From Candidatus Kryptonium thompsonii (lineage in GTDB: Bacteria > Bacteroidota > Ignavibacteria > Kryptoniales > Kryptoniaceae), in assembly GCA_001442925.1 (NCBI GenBank), contig LDXX01000004.1:313001-377000 (forward strand): 64,000 nucleotides of DNA, written 5' to 3'. Shown here piece after piece: positions 8,176 to 18,042 of this stretch. How positions within the stretch are numbered: position 1 is the first letter of the stretch; every line of letters begins with the position of its first letter. The position numbers and the translations under genes were made by a program. The notes below the pieces were generated by a model. It had not been told where the DNA came from. It saw only the letters and a program-made list of their open reading frames with translations, and did no database searches.

Positions 8176-9668
8176 AACTTTCCGAAATTTTAAAATATCT
8201 TAGGGTTAAAAAGTTTGTTGGCGATGAAAATGTGAATATAAGCGGAATTGCTTATGATTCCCGAGAGGTTGAGGAAGGTGATCTTTTCGTTGCGATAAGA
8301 GGTTTAAATGTTGACGGGCATAGATTTATTCCAGAGGCGGTGCTTGCAGGTGCAGTTGCAGTTATTCTTGAGAACGATATAATTGATGATAACTATTTTG
8401 TCGAGAGAAATGTGGCAAAGATCGTCGTGCCAGATTCGAGAAAAGCGCTTGCAGTTGTTTCATCAGCTTTTTATGGTTTCCCATCCAAGAAGTTAAAACT
8501 TGTCGGTGTGACCGGGACAAACGGTAAAACGACAACGACTCATCTTATTAAATCAATTCTTGAATTTGGGGGATTGAAAGCTGGTTTGATCGGGACGATA
8601 AATTATGTCATCGGTGATGAAATTATCCCTGCAGGTCAAACGACACCTGAATCGCTCGAACTTAACAAGTTTATCAGCAAAATGGTTGAAAAGGGAATTT
8701 CAGCTTGCGTGATGGAGGTTTCATCGCATGCTTTAGCGCTTGATCGGGTTTATGAGCTTGATTTTGATGTTGGTGTGTTTACGAATTTAACACATGATCA
8801 TCTTGATTTTCATCAGACTTTTGAGGCTTATTTTCAAGCGAAGAAAATTTTATTTGATTCACTTAAACAATCTGCTTATGCGGTTTATAACATCGATGAT
8901 CCATACGGAGAGAAAATCATCGCGGATACAAGGGCTGAAAAGTTATCTTATGGGAGGAGTGAAAGAGCGGATGTGAGAATCAAAGAATTTAAATTTGGTT
9001 TCGATGGGACACGCGTCGTCGTTCAATTTCCGAACGGGGCGGAGTTGGATATAAATTCAAAATTGATTGGCGAGTTTAATGTTTATAACATCTCATCTGC
9101 TGTCGCTGTTGGTTATGCGCTTGGAATTGAGTATGAAGACATAAAAAGAGGGATTGAGGCTGTTGAGAATGTAAAGGGGCGATTTGAAAAAATAACTTCT
9201 CCAGACGGTTATACGGTAATAATAGATTATGCGCATACGCCGGATGCGCTTGAGAAGTGTATTGATGCGATTTTAAAGGTGAAAGAACAGGTAGGTGGTG
9301 GAAGATTAATAACGGTTTTCGGTTGCGGTGGCGATAGAGATAAGAGCAAAAGACCAATAATGGGGAAGATTTCAACAGAAAAAAGTGATATCACCGTTAT
9401 AACATCGGATAATCCAAGATTTGAAGATCCAGAGGAAATTATTTCCGATATTCTTGAGGGGGTTAAGGAAAATTCTGTTTATTATGTTTTTGTTGATCGT
9501 AGAGAAGCTATTGAGCGAGCGCTTGAGATGGCTGAAAAAAATGATGTTGTTTTAATAGCTGGAAAGGGACACGAAGAGTATCAAATCATAAGAGATGTTA
9601 AGGTTCCATTTAGCGATAGTCAAGTTGTATTTGAATATTTCAAAACCAAGGTAAAGGGGCAAAGTTGA
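8172..9668 (+). CDS. murE: UDP-MurNAc-tripeptide synthetase MurE (meso-DAP type)
   Basis: A 498-residue Mur ligase that adds the third residue to UDP-MurNAc-L-Ala-D-Glu using ATP. The ATP loop GVTGTNGKTTTTH lies near residue 112 and the ligase signature EVSSHALALDRV near 180. The DNPR motif near residue 413 (TSDNPRFEDPEEI) is diagnostic of meso-diaminopimelate specificity, as opposed to lysine-adding enzymes, so the wall is predicted to be mDAP-type. It overlaps ftsI (ATGA) and murF (TTGA). Confidence 0.97.
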   Translation: MKLSEILKYLRVKKFVGDENVNISGIAYDSREVEEGDLFVAIRGLNVDGHRFIPEAVLAGAVAVILENDIIDDNYFVERNVAKIVVPDSRKALAVVSSAFYGFPSKKLKLVGVTGTNGKTTTTHLIKSILEFGGLKAGLIGTINYVIGDEIIPAGQTTPESLELNKFISKMVEKGISACVMEVSSHALALDRVYELDFDVGVFTNLTHDHLDFHQTFEAYFQAKKILFDSLKQSAYAVYNIDDPYGEKIIADTRAEKLSYGRSERADVRIKEFKFGFDGTRVVVQFPNGAELDINSKLIGEFNVYNISSAVAVGYALGIEYEDIKRGIEAVENVKGRFEKITSPDGYTVIIDYAHTPDALEKCIDAILKVKEQVGGGRLITVFGCGGDRDKSKRPIMGKISTEKSDITVITSDNPRFEDPEEIISDILEGVKENSVYYVFVDRREAIERALEMAEKNDVVLIAGKGHEEYQIIRDVKVPFSDSQVVFEYFKTKVKGQS

Positions 9669-11065
9669 GTTTAAGCATTGAGCACATAAGAAGGATGGGT
9701 TTTGTTGATGCCTTAAATCTTGAGAGGATAAGAAGAAAAAAGATTGTTGGGGTTTCAACGGATTCAAGGAAAATAAGAAAGGGTGAGATATTTTTTGCGA
9801 TAAAGGGTGGGAAGTTTGACGGGCATGATTTTGTTAGTTCTTCTTTTAAAAAGGGAGCTGTGGCATGTGTCGTTAATTTCGAGTGGTTTGAAAGGAATAA
9901 AGAAAAGTTTAAGACAAAAATTTTGATCGCTGTTGAAGACACATTAAAAGCACTTGGTAAGCTCGCAAATGTTTATAGAAAAGATTTTGATATCCCGGTG
10001 ATAGCTGTTGCAGGGAGCAATGGTAAAACGACGACGAAGGAAATGATAGCATTTGTTCTTGGGCAGAAATATAAGGTGTTAAAGTCTGAAGGAAATCTTA
10101 ACAATCAAATTGGTGTTCCATTGACGCTTTTCCGACTTAGGAAATCGCATCAAATTGCGGTTATTGAGTTTGGGACGAATCACTTTGGTGAAGTAAGGTA
10201 TTTGTGTGAGGTTGCTGAACCGGATCACGGTTTGATAACGAACATTGGGCGGGAGCATATTGAATTTTTTGGTGATGTTGAAGGCGTTGCAAGGGAAGAG
10301 GGTTCTCTTTTTGATTATCTTTATGAAACAGGTGGATTTGTCTTTGTTAATATTGATGATCCATATTTGAGAAGGATGGGGGAAAAATTCAAGAATAGAA
10401 TCACATTTGGTTTCGCTGAAGATGCGGATGTTAGGGGTGAGATAGTTGATGTCGACGATTTTGCGAGGGTTAAGTTTAAGGTTAGATTTGACGGGAAGGA
10501 GCAGATTTTAAAGTTAAAAATCCCGGGTGAGCATCTTGTGATGAATGCAATTTCAGCATTTGCTGTTGGGTTAAAATTTGGAGTTTCTGCAAATCTTATA
10601 AAGAAAGCTTTGCAGTCGTATAAGCCATTTTCAAAGCGGATGGAGATTTTGAAAGTTAAAGGGATAACGATAATAAATGATACATACAATGCAAACCCAG
10701 ATTCGGTTATAGCCTCTCTTAAAACTCTTGTGCAAATGAAGTGTTCTGGCAAGAAGATTGCGGTGCTTGGTGATATGCTTGAACTTGGTTCATATGCTGA
10801 GGAAGCTCACAGGGAAATTGGTCGGAAGGTTGTGGAGTTTGGCATTGATTATCTTTTTACTTATGGCTCGGATATGCATTATGCTTATGAAGTGGCTTCG
10901 GATTTGATTAAACATTCGATGCATTTTGACGATAAAGATCTTCTTGCTTATCATCTTTTTGAAGTCGTTGAGAAAGGTGACATAGTGCTTGTCAAAGGTT
11001 CAAGAGGTATGCAGATGGAGGATGTAGTTGAAAAATTTGTAAATAAAATTAAGGGTCTGGCATAA
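9665..11065 (+). CDS. murF: UDP-MurNAc-tripeptide:D-Ala-D-Ala ligase MurF
   Basis: A 466-residue Mur ligase adding D-Ala-D-Ala to complete the cytoplasmic pentapeptide precursor. The ATP loop AVAGSNGKTTTKEM lies near residue 115; the central domain shows EFGTNHFGEVRYLCEVAEPD and the C-terminal domain INDTYNANPDSV, both typical of MurF. It begins with TTG at 9665, overlapping the murE stop by 4 nt; no better upstream or nearby ATG gives the family-typical N-terminus. Its stop overlaps the mraY ATG by one base (TAATG). Confidence 0.96.
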   Translation: MSLSIEHIRRMGFVDALNLERIRRKKIVGVSTDSRKIRKGEIFFAIKGGKFDGHDFVSSSFKKGAVACVVNFEWFERNKEKFKTKILIAVEDTLKALGKLANVYRKDFDIPVIAVAGSNGKTTTKEMIAFVLGQKYKVLKSEGNLNNQIGVPLTLFRLRKSHQIAVIEFGTNHFGEVRYLCEVAEPDHGLITNIGREHIEFFGDVEGVAREEGSLFDYLYETGGFVFVNIDDPYLRRMGEKFKNRITFGFAEDADVRGEIVDVDDFARVKFKVRFDGKEQILKLKIPGEHLVMNAISAFAVGLKFGVSANLIKKALQSYKPFSKRMEILKVKGITIINDTYNANPDSVIASLKTLVQMKCSGKKIAVLGDMLELGSYAEEAHREIGRKVVEFGIDYLFTYGSDMHYAYEVASDLIKHSMHFDDKDLLAYHLFEVVEKGDIVLVKGSRGMQMEDVVEKFVNKIKGLA

Positions 11066-12180
11066 TGTTATATTATCTTTTCGATTGGATAAACAGGTTA
11101 TATGCTCCACCCGGGTTTGACGCTTTTAGGTTTATAACCTTTAGAAGCGGTCTTGCAGTGTTAACTTCTTTAATTATTTGTTTCTTGTTCGGACCGAAGA
11201 TAATAAGAAAGTTAAAAGAACATCAAATTGGTGAGACAATTCGTGAAGAGGGACCTGAAAGACATAAGGCGAAAGCTGGAACTCCGACAATGGGTGGTTT
11301 AATAATTCATCTTGGGGTTCTTGTTCCGATTTTGTTATGGGGTGATTTGAAAAATATGTATGTGTGGTTAGCGATTCTCGTTACCGTATGGCTTGGGATA
11401 GTTGGTTTCATTGACGATTATCTTAAAGTTGTTAAGAAGTATCCAAATGGTTTAATCGCAAGATATAAGTTAATGGGGCAGATAAGCATTGGTTTAATTG
11501 TTGGGGTTGTGCTTTATAATTCGCCTGAATTTGATGGGATAGAGACGATAACGACATTGCCATTTATAAAAAATTTGAATTGGGATTATGTTTATTGGTG
11601 GATTTATATTCCCGTGATCGTTTTTATAATAACGGCGACATCTAATGCAGTTAATTTAACCGATGGTCTTGATGGGCTTGCGATTGGGGTAGTTGGGATT
11701 TCAGCTCTTACGCTTACTATTATGGCTTATGTTTCGGGGCATATTGAATTTAGCAGATATTTGAGCATAGTTTATCTTCGAGGTTCGGGCGAGCTTGCGG
11801 TGTTTCTTTCAGCTCTTGTTGGGGCGTCGCTTGGTTTTCTATGGTTCAATGCGTACCCAGCTCAGGTTTTCATGGGTGACACAGGTTCGCTTGCGCTTGG
11901 TGGAATAATTGGTGCCGTTTCAGTGATGATAAAAAAGGAACTTTTGCTTCCTGTTTTCGGTGGGGTTTTTGTAATTGAAACATTGAGCGTTATAATTCAA
12001 CGCCTTTATTTCAAGTACACAAAGAAAAAGTATGGTCAGGGAAGAAGGGTTTTTAAAATGGCGCCGATCCATCATCATTTTGAATTGCTTGGATGGGAGG
12101 AGCCGAAAATTGTCACAAGATTTTATATAATTGCGATAATTTTTGCCATTTTAAGCTTGGTTACATTTAAACTTAGGTAA
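11065..12180 (+). CDS. mraY: Phospho-MurNAc-pentapeptide transferase MraY
   Basis: A 371-residue polytopic membrane enzyme that transfers phospho-MurNAc-pentapeptide to undecaprenyl phosphate, making lipid I. It shows the hallmark motifs RHKAKAGTPTMGG, GFIDDYLKV (catalytic Asp pair), NAVNLTDGLDGLA, NAYPAQVFMGDTGSLALGG and APIHHHFE. About ten hydrophobic spans are visible and the length is normal. It is placed between murF (1 nt overlap) and murD (10 nt gap). Confidence 0.97.
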   Translation: MLYYLFDWINRLYAPPGFDAFRFITFRSGLAVLTSLIICFLFGPKIIRKLKEHQIGETIREEGPERHKAKAGTPTMGGLIIHLGVLVPILLWGDLKNMYVWLAILVTVWLGIVGFIDDYLKVVKKYPNGLIARYKLMGQISIGLIVGVVLYNSPEFDGIETITTLPFIKNLNWDYVYWWIYIPVIVFIITATSNAVNLTDGLDGLAIGVVGISALTLTIMAYVSGHIEFSRYLSIVYLRGSGELAVFLSALVGASLGFLWFNAYPAQVFMGDTGSLALGGIIGAVSVMIKKELLLPVFGGVFVIETLSVIIQRLYFKYTKKKYGQGRRVFKMAPIHHHFELLGWEEPKIVTRFYIIAIIFAILSLVTFKLR

Positions 12181-12190
12181 AAAGAACTTT

Positions 12191-13558
12191 ATGGGTTTGA
12201 TCGTTCAAAATATCGAAGGTAAAAAAGTTACCGTAATTGGTGGAGCAAGGAGTGGTCTTGCGGTGGCAAGGCTTTTAAAAAAGATGGGTGCGGATGTTTT
12301 CATAAGTGATATGAAAAAACCTGAAGAAATAAAATATGTTAAGTTCACACCTGAGGAGCTTAACTCAGCTGGGATAAAGTATGAGTTTGGCGAACATAGT
12401 GAGAAGGTTTATGATTGTGATTTTATGGTGATAAGTCCGGGCGTTCCATCAAATGCACCTGTTGTTCAGAAAGCAATGGAGCTTGGGATAAAAGTATGGA
12501 GCGAGATTGAAGTTGCATCGTGGTTTTGTAAAGCGCCGATCATTGCTGTTACAGGGACGAATGGTAAAACAACCACAACGAGTTTAATTGGGCATATTTT
12601 TAAAACAGCTGGTTTTAAAACCATCGTCGCTGGGAACATTGGAGCACCTTTTTCGGATTTTGTTCTTGATGCTGACGAAGGAAGTATCGTTGTTTTAGAG
12701 GTCAGCAGTTTTCAACTTGACCATATTGAAAATTTTAAACCGAAGGTTGCTGTCCTTTTAAATATAACACCTGATCATCTTGATAGATATGATTCGTTTG
12801 GAGATTACATTCTTTCAAAATTTAGAATTTTCAAAAACCAAAAAGAAGATGATTTTGCGGTTTACAATTACGATGACGAGATAGTTCAGCCATATGTTGA
12901 AAGTTTAAATGTTATCAAATTGCCATTTAGTGTCAGGGATAAACTATCCTGTGGTGGATTCATTGAGGATGGGTATATCACTTTAAATTTCAAAAATAAA
13001 AAAGAGAGGATTTTAAAGATGAACAATTTAAGAATCAGGGGGATTCATAATGTTTATAACTCACTTGCTGCTGCACTTGCAGCAAGAGCAATGGAAGTTA
13101 AGGATGAAATAATAAGGGAAAGTTTGCAAAGTTTTGAAGGGGTTGAGCATCGGCTTGAGTTTGTGCGTGAGATAAACGGCGTTAAGTTTATCAATGATTC
13201 GAAAGCGACAAATGTAAATTCCCTTTGGTATGCGCTTGAGAGTTTTGATGAACCAATAATTTTGATCGCTGGTGGAAGGGACAAAGGCAATGATTATTCA
13301 AAAGTTTATGATCTTGTGAAAAGGAAGGTTAAGCTTATAATTGCTATAGGTGAGTCCAAAAATAAGATTTACAATGAGTTTAAAAACTTGACGAATGTAA
13401 TTGAAGTTGATTCAATGGAGGAGGCGGTTAAAAAGGCTTATGAGAATTCAGCCCCTGGAGATGTTGTTTTACTTTCGCCAGCGTGTGCAAGTTTTGATAT
13501 GTTCAGGGATTACGAGCATAGGGGTGAGGTTTTTAAAAAACTTGTAAATGAACTGTGA
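12191..13558 (+). CDS. murD: UDP-MurNAc-L-alanine:D-glutamate ligase MurD
   Basis: A 455-residue Mur ligase that adds D-glutamate to UDP-MurNAc-L-Ala. The N-terminal Rossmann domain starts GKKVTVIGGARSGLAVA, the ATP loop AVTGTNGKTTTTS lies near residue 120, the central motif EVSSFQLDHI near 175, and the C-terminal ligase motif FINDSKATNVNSL near 335, which is characteristic of MurD. The start ATG is 10 nt after mraY. Its stop overlaps the ftsW start. Confidence 0.96.
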   Translation: MGLIVQNIEGKKVTVIGGARSGLAVARLLKKMGADVFISDMKKPEEIKYVKFTPEELNSAGIKYEFGEHSEKVYDCDFMVISPGVPSNAPVVQKAMELGIKVWSEIEVASWFCKAPIIAVTGTNGKTTTTSLIGHIFKTAGFKTIVAGNIGAPFSDFVLDADEGSIVVLEVSSFQLDHIENFKPKVAVLLNITPDHLDRYDSFGDYILSKFRIFKNQKEDDFAVYNYDDEIVQPYVESLNVIKLPFSVRDKLSCGGFIEDGYITLNFKNKKERILKMNNLRIRGIHNVYNSLAAALAARAMEVKDEIIRESLQSFEGVEHRLEFVREINGVKFINDSKATNVNSLWYALESFDEPIILIAGGRDKGNDYSKVYDLVKRKVKLIIAIGESKNKIYNEFKNLTNVIEVDSMEEAVKKAYENSAPGDVVLLSPACASFDMFRDYEHRGEVFKKLVNEL

Positions 13559-14649
13559 TGAAAACTTCAGAGCAACATATCGACAGGATTTTATTTACAT
13601 TTGTCGTCCTTTTAATGTTTATTGGGCTTTTTGTTGTTTTTTCTTCAACTATTTACATCGCAGGCTCAAAGTATAACTCTGGGATTTATTTCCTTGGGAA
13701 ACATTTTCTTCGTGTTTTGCTTGGGCTTGCAATCATAATTTTCTTCGCTGTTTTTGTCGATTACTCAAAGCTCAGGGAATATGCGCCCCATATTTTTATC
13801 ATTGTTTTGCTTTTGTTGATCTCTGTTTTAATTTTTGGGACTGGAGAGGCAAAGAGATGGCTTCAAGTTGGTCCATTGGGTTTTCAAGTTTCAGAGTTTG
13901 CCAAGATTGGGACAATAATTTTCCTATCTTATTTGCTTGAAAAAAATCGTGATAGAATTTGGGATTTTAAATTTGGTTTTTTGCCTTTGTTTGGCACTGT
14001 TGTTCTTGTATTCATCCTTGTTTTATTGCAAAAGAGTTTTACGATGGCGTTTTTAATTTTTTCCGTTGGGATTCTTTTAATTTTTATTGCTGGTGCCAAA
14101 TTTAAACATCTTGCCTTAAGTATTTCAGGAGGTTTACCTTTGCTTGTCTTTATGTTTTTCATTGAACCATACAGATTTCAAAGATTGCTTGCTTATATTA
14201 ATTTCAGTGAGGCTCCAAATGATGCTAAACATCAAGCGTTGCAGGCATTGATTGGACTTGGCACAGGTGGATTATTTGGAATTGGTCCAGGACATAGCAG
14301 ACAGCGTGAGTTTTATCTACCACTTGCGTATAACGATTATATATTTTCAATTTTTGGTGAGGAATATGGTTTCATCGGCTCTTTGATTTTACTTTTTATT
14401 TTCTTTGTCATTTTTTATCGAGGTATCAGAATTGCAAGATATGTAGTTGACGACTTTGGTAGATTTCTTGCGGTTGGGATCACATTTTTAATTTTTTTAA
14501 CTGCGGTTGTTCATATCGGCGTTGTCTCGAGACTTTTACCGCCAACTGGGATACCACTTCCTTTTGTAAGTTATGGCGGTAGCGCTATGATTGCAAATTG
14601 CATTGGTGTTGGGATACTGTTGAACATTTCAAAGCAAATTAAACATTGA
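13558..14649 (+). CDS. ftsW: Septal peptidoglycan polymerase FtsW (SEDS family)
   Basis: A 363-residue, about ten-span SEDS protein that polymerises lipid II at the septum with FtsI. Typical SEDS segments are visible: RWLQVGPLGFQVSEFAK, the extracytoplasmic loop YINFSEAPNDAKHQALQALIGLGTGG cut short here at its conserved core, FGEEYGFIGS, and the C-terminal signature PPTGIPLPFVSYGGSAM. ATG 13558 overlaps the murD stop by one base (TGATG); a GTG one codon earlier (13555) would add one Met. FtsW is favoured over RodA because of its place between murD and murG. Confidence 0.95.
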   Translation: MKTSEQHIDRILFTFVVLLMFIGLFVVFSSTIYIAGSKYNSGIYFLGKHFLRVLLGLAIIIFFAVFVDYSKLREYAPHIFIIVLLLLISVLIFGTGEAKRWLQVGPLGFQVSEFAKIGTIIFLSYLLEKNRDRIWDFKFGFLPLFGTVVLVFILVLLQKSFTMAFLIFSVGILLIFIAGAKFKHLALSISGGLPLLVFMFFIEPYRFQRLLAYINFSEAPNDAKHQALQALIGLGTGGLFGIGPGHSRQREFYLPLAYNDYIFSIFGEEYGFIGSLILLFIFFVIFYRGIRIARYVVDDFGRFLAVGITFLIFLTAVVHIGVVSRLLPPTGIPLPFVSYGGSAMIANCIGVGILLNISKQIKH

Positions 14650-14650
14650 A

Positions 14651-15757
14651 ATGGTAAGAATAATGATAACAGGTGGCGGAACAGGTGGACATATTTTCCC
14701 AGGGATAGCAATTGCTGATGCAGTGAAAAGAATTGAACCTGAGGCTGATATAATTTTTGTTGGAACGAAAGGAAAGATTGAATCAAGGGTTGTTCCCAAA
14801 GCTGGTTATAAATTCGTGCCCATTTGGATTTCTGGATTTAGGCGTTCGTTTGACTTAAGGAATTTGTTATTTCCACTGAAGTTAATTGTAAGTTTAATTC
14901 AATCTTTCCTGATCCTAAAAAAATTTAAACCTAATGTTGTTGTCGGAACTGGTGGGTATGTAAGTGGTCCAGTTGTATTTGTTGCTTCTTTACTTGGTGT
15001 GCCAACTTTAATTCAGGAGCAAAACAGTTATCCTGGAATAACCACTCGTCTTCTTTCAACGCTTGTGGATGAAGTTCACATAAGTTTTGAGTCAAGTCGC
15101 AAGTATTTGAAAAGAAAGGACAATGTTTTTCTTACTGGAAATCCGGTAAGAAGCAGTTTAAAAATTTATCCAAAGGGTGAGGCTTTAAAGTTTTTTGGGC
15201 TTGATGAGGGCAAGAAGACTTTGTTTGTGTTTGGAGGGAGCACTGGAGCAAGGTCAATAAATGAGGCGATGCTTGAGATAATTGATGAACTTGTCAAAAG
15301 AGATATACAAGTGATCTGGCAAACTGGTATGCTTGACTTTGAAAGAGTTAGAAATAAATGTGAAGGCGTGCGTGGAGTTAAAGTTTTCCCGTTTTTAGAT
15401 GAAATTGATTATGCTTATTCAGCCTGCGACCTTGTTGTGTGTAGAGCTGGAGCGACAACGATCTCTGAGATCACTTATTTTGGAGTTCCGTCAATTCTTG
15501 TCCCGTATCCATTTGCGGCTGCTAATCATCAATATGAGAATGCAAGGGTTTTGTCCGAAAATGGGGCGGGTGAGATTCTTCTTGATTCAGAATTGAAATC
15601 GAAATTAAAAGAGAAAATTTTAAATTTAATCGCTGATGACCAGAAGTTGAAGATGATGCGAGAAAAGGCAAAATCATTGGCTAATCCCGAGGCAGGAGAT
15701 ATGATTGCAAAGTCAATTTTAAAATTGGCGAGAGGAAGAAATGTTCAGCACCGTTAG
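14651..15757 (+). CDS. murG: Lipid II synthase MurG (GlcNAc transferase)
   Basis: A 368-residue GT28 glycosyltransferase that adds GlcNAc to lipid I on the inner membrane face. It has the N-terminal glycine-rich motif ITGGGTGGHIFPGIAIA, the loop VVGTGGYVSGPV near 98, FGGSTGARSIN near 195 and the donor-binding motif CRAGATTISEI near 265. It starts 1 nt after the ftsW stop and its end overlaps murC by 17 nt. Confidence 0.97.
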   Translation: MVRIMITGGGTGGHIFPGIAIADAVKRIEPEADIIFVGTKGKIESRVVPKAGYKFVPIWISGFRRSFDLRNLLFPLKLIVSLIQSFLILKKFKPNVVVGTGGYVSGPVVFVASLLGVPTLIQEQNSYPGITTRLLSTLVDEVHISFESSRKYLKRKDNVFLTGNPVRSSLKIYPKGEALKFFGLDEGKKTLFVFGGSTGARSINEAMLEIIDELVKRDIQVIWQTGMLDFERVRNKCEGVRGVKVFPFLDEIDYAYSACDLVVCRAGATTISEITYFGVPSILVPYPFAAANHQYENARVLSENGAGEILLDSELKSKLKEKILNLIADDQKLKMMREKAKSLANPEAGDMIAKSILKLARGRNVQHR

Positions 15758-17132
15758 AAAAATACATTTCGTTGGAATCGGTGGAATTGGGATGAGTGGA
15801 ATTGCAGAGATTTTACTTGATCAAGGTTTTAAAATTACTGGCTCAGATAAACAGTTGTCCGATATAACCGAACGACTTGCGAATCTTGGAGCAAAAATTT
15901 ACGAAGGTCATTCTCCTGAACACGTTGAGCCAGATGTTGATGTTGTCGTTTATTCTTCTGCTGTGAAATTGGATAATCCCGAAATTCAGGAGGCTATGAG
16001 ACGTAAAATTCCTGTGATCCGCAGGGCTGAGATGCTTGCGGAACTTATGAGATTAAAATATGGAATCGGGGTAGCTGGGACGCATGGGAAGACAACGACG
16101 ACATCGATGGTCGGACTTGTTTTAATAGAAGGTGGATTTGATCCAACTGTTGTAGTTGGCGGCGTGTTGCGTGATCTTGGTGGAACAAACGCACGGCTTG
16201 GACATGGAGATTTTATAGTTGTTGAGGCTGATGAGTTTGACAAATCTTTTCTTCAACTTACGCCAACAATTGCTGTCATTACAACGCTTGAACCTGAACA
16301 TCTTGACTCATATGGAAATGTTGAAGAGTTAAAATCAGCTTTTGTTGATTTCGCAAATAAAGTTCCTTTCTATGGTTTTGTTGTTCTTTGTCTTGATGAG
16401 CCAATGATTCAAGATATCATGCCACGGATAAAGAAAAGAGTTATAACTTACGGATTAAATGCCCAAGCTGATGTTCAAGCAATTGAACCTGAATTTGAAG
16501 AGAGGCGCTCGTCTTATACTCTAATTTACAAGGGTAAAAACTGCGGAAGGGTGAATTTACAAGTTCCGGGGCTTCACAATGTAAAAAATTCGCTTGCGGC
16601 GATCGCTGTAGGAATGGAGCTTGGGATTGACTTGGATAGAATTAAAAATGCACTTGGGAAATTTAGAGGAGTTTATAGGCGTTTTGAGATAAGGGCTGAA
16701 GTAAATGGTATAATTGTCGTGGATGATTACGCTCATCATCCAACGGAGATAAAAGCAGTTTTGCAGGCAGCAAAAGATAGTTGGAAAAGACATGTAATCG
16801 CTGTATTTCAGCCGCATCTTTATTCGAGGACGAGAGATTTTTATCAGGAATTTGGGCGTTCGTTCTTTAATGCTGATGTGTGCGTTATAACTGATGTTTA
16901 TCCAGCAAGGGAAGAGCCAATCGAAGGTGTAACTGGAGAATTAATTGCAAACTCGGCGAGAAATTTTGGACATAAGGAAGTTCATTATGTTCAAGATAAG
17001 ACTGAAATCCCAGATTACGTTTTGAAGCTCGTAAGCCCTGGGGATATGGTTATATTTATGGGAGCTGGTGATATAACAAAAATTTGCGGTGATTTCATTA
17101 AAAAACTTCGAGAAAAATTTAAAGATGATTAA
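15741..17132 (+). CDS. murC: UDP-MurNAc:L-alanine ligase MurC
   Basis: A 463-residue Mur ligase that starts pentapeptide assembly by adding L-alanine to UDP-MurNAc. The N-terminus IHFVGIGGIGMSGIAEIL is diagnostic; the ATP loop AGTHGKTTTTSM lies near residue 115, VEADEFDKSF near 163, and YAHHPTEIKAVL near 333. It overlaps murG by 17 nt and murB by 8 nt. Length is normal. Confidence 0.97.
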   Translation: MFSTVRKIHFVGIGGIGMSGIAEILLDQGFKITGSDKQLSDITERLANLGAKIYEGHSPEHVEPDVDVVVYSSAVKLDNPEIQEAMRRKIPVIRRAEMLAELMRLKYGIGVAGTHGKTTTTSMVGLVLIEGGFDPTVVVGGVLRDLGGTNARLGHGDFIVVEADEFDKSFLQLTPTIAVITTLEPEHLDSYGNVEELKSAFVDFANKVPFYGFVVLCLDEPMIQDIMPRIKKRVITYGLNAQADVQAIEPEFEERRSSYTLIYKGKNCGRVNLQVPGLHNVKNSLAAIAVGMELGIDLDRIKNALGKFRGVYRRFEIRAEVNGIIVVDDYAHHPTEIKAVLQAAKDSWKRHVIAVFQPHLYSRTRDFYQEFGRSFFNADVCVITDVYPAREEPIEGVTGELIANSARNFGHKEVHYVQDKTEIPDYVLKLVSPGDMVIFMGAGDITKICGDFIKKLREKFKDD

Positions 17133-18042
17133 ACTCGAAGAAATAAGAGAAATAGTTAAGGGAGAAATTTTGATCAACGAACCACTTGCTAAGTATTCAA
17201 CTTTTAAGATAGGTGGACCAGCTGATATATATATTGCTCCAAGGGATGTTGATGAGTTGTTAAGGTTGATTCAATATTTAAAGGAGGAAGGAATTGATTT
17301 TATAATCCTTGGGAATGGGAGCAATGTGTTGATAAGTGATGAGGGTTTTAGAGGTGCGGTGATAAATCTTGAGGCTGGTTTAAACTTTATCAAAATTGAA
17401 GGGGAGTATGTTGTTGCGGGTGCTGGTGTTAAGCTTGCAAAGTTTGTTGATTTTTGTATTGAAAATGGTTTTCGAGGTGTTGAAATGATGGCGGGAATAC
17501 CCGGAACTTTGGGAGGAGCGATAGTGATGAACGCAGGAGCTTACTCAGCTGAGATTTCAGATCATCTTGTTGATGTGGATGTGATAAGGGATTTGAATCT
17601 TGTTAGATTAAAGAAGGAGGAATGTGGCTTTGGATATAGGACTTCGAATTTAACAAAGGATGTTGTTATCCAAGCGAGATTTAAGTTTCCGCCTGGTGAT
17701 ATTGAGGAAATGAAGAGGAGGAGGCGTGAAATTTTAATTAAACGAAATCAAGCGCAGCCCGTTAATTTCCCCAATGTTGGTAGCATTTTTAAAAATCCAC
17801 CGGGAAACTACGCGGGTAAGTTAATCGAAGAGGCGGGATTGAAAGGGATTCAAATTGGTGGTGCACAAATTTCGGAAAAGCACGCAAATTTTATAATCAA
17901 CAAAGGAAATGCAACAGCAAGCGATGTGCTTGAATTGATAAAGCTTGCACAACGAAAGGTTTACGAGAAATTTGGAGTAAAGCTTGAGCTTGAAGTTAGA
18001 TTAATTGGTTTTGAAGAAGAAGAAATTCAAGATTTGATATGA
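17125..18042 (+). CDS. murB: UDP-N-acetylenolpyruvoylglucosamine reductase MurB
   Basis: A 305-residue FAD enzyme that reduces UDP-GlcNAc-enolpyruvate to UDP-MurNAc. It contains YSTFKIGGPADIYIAP, ILGNGSNVLISDEGFRGAVI, the FAD-pyrophosphate region GIPGTLGGAIVMNAGAY, and the active-site segments GYRTSNL and PNVGSIFKNPPGNYAGKLIE. ATG 17125 (8 nt overlap with murC) gives a normal N-terminus; a start at 17089 would overlap murC by 44 nt and adds a lysine-rich tail with no family match. No ddl follows, unlike in many dcw clusters. Confidence 0.95.
   Translation: MIKLEEIREIVKGEILINEPLAKYSTFKIGGPADIYIAPRDVDELLRLIQYLKEEGIDFIILGNGSNVLISDEGFRGAVINLEAGLNFIKIEGEYVVAGAGVKLAKFVDFCIENGFRGVEMMAGIPGTLGGAIVMNAGAYSAEISDHLVDVDVIRDLNLVRLKKEECGFGYRTSNLTKDVVIQARFKFPPGDIEEMKRRRREILIKRNQAQPVNFPNVGSIFKNPPGNYAGKLIEEAGLKGIQIGGAQISEKHANFIINKGNATASDVLELIKLAQRKVYEKFGVKLELEVRLIGFEEEEIQDLI

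Noticed and set aside
10321-10752. A 143-codon minus-strand frame inside murF
   Set aside because: Shadow of the MurF central and C-terminal domain; no independent signal.
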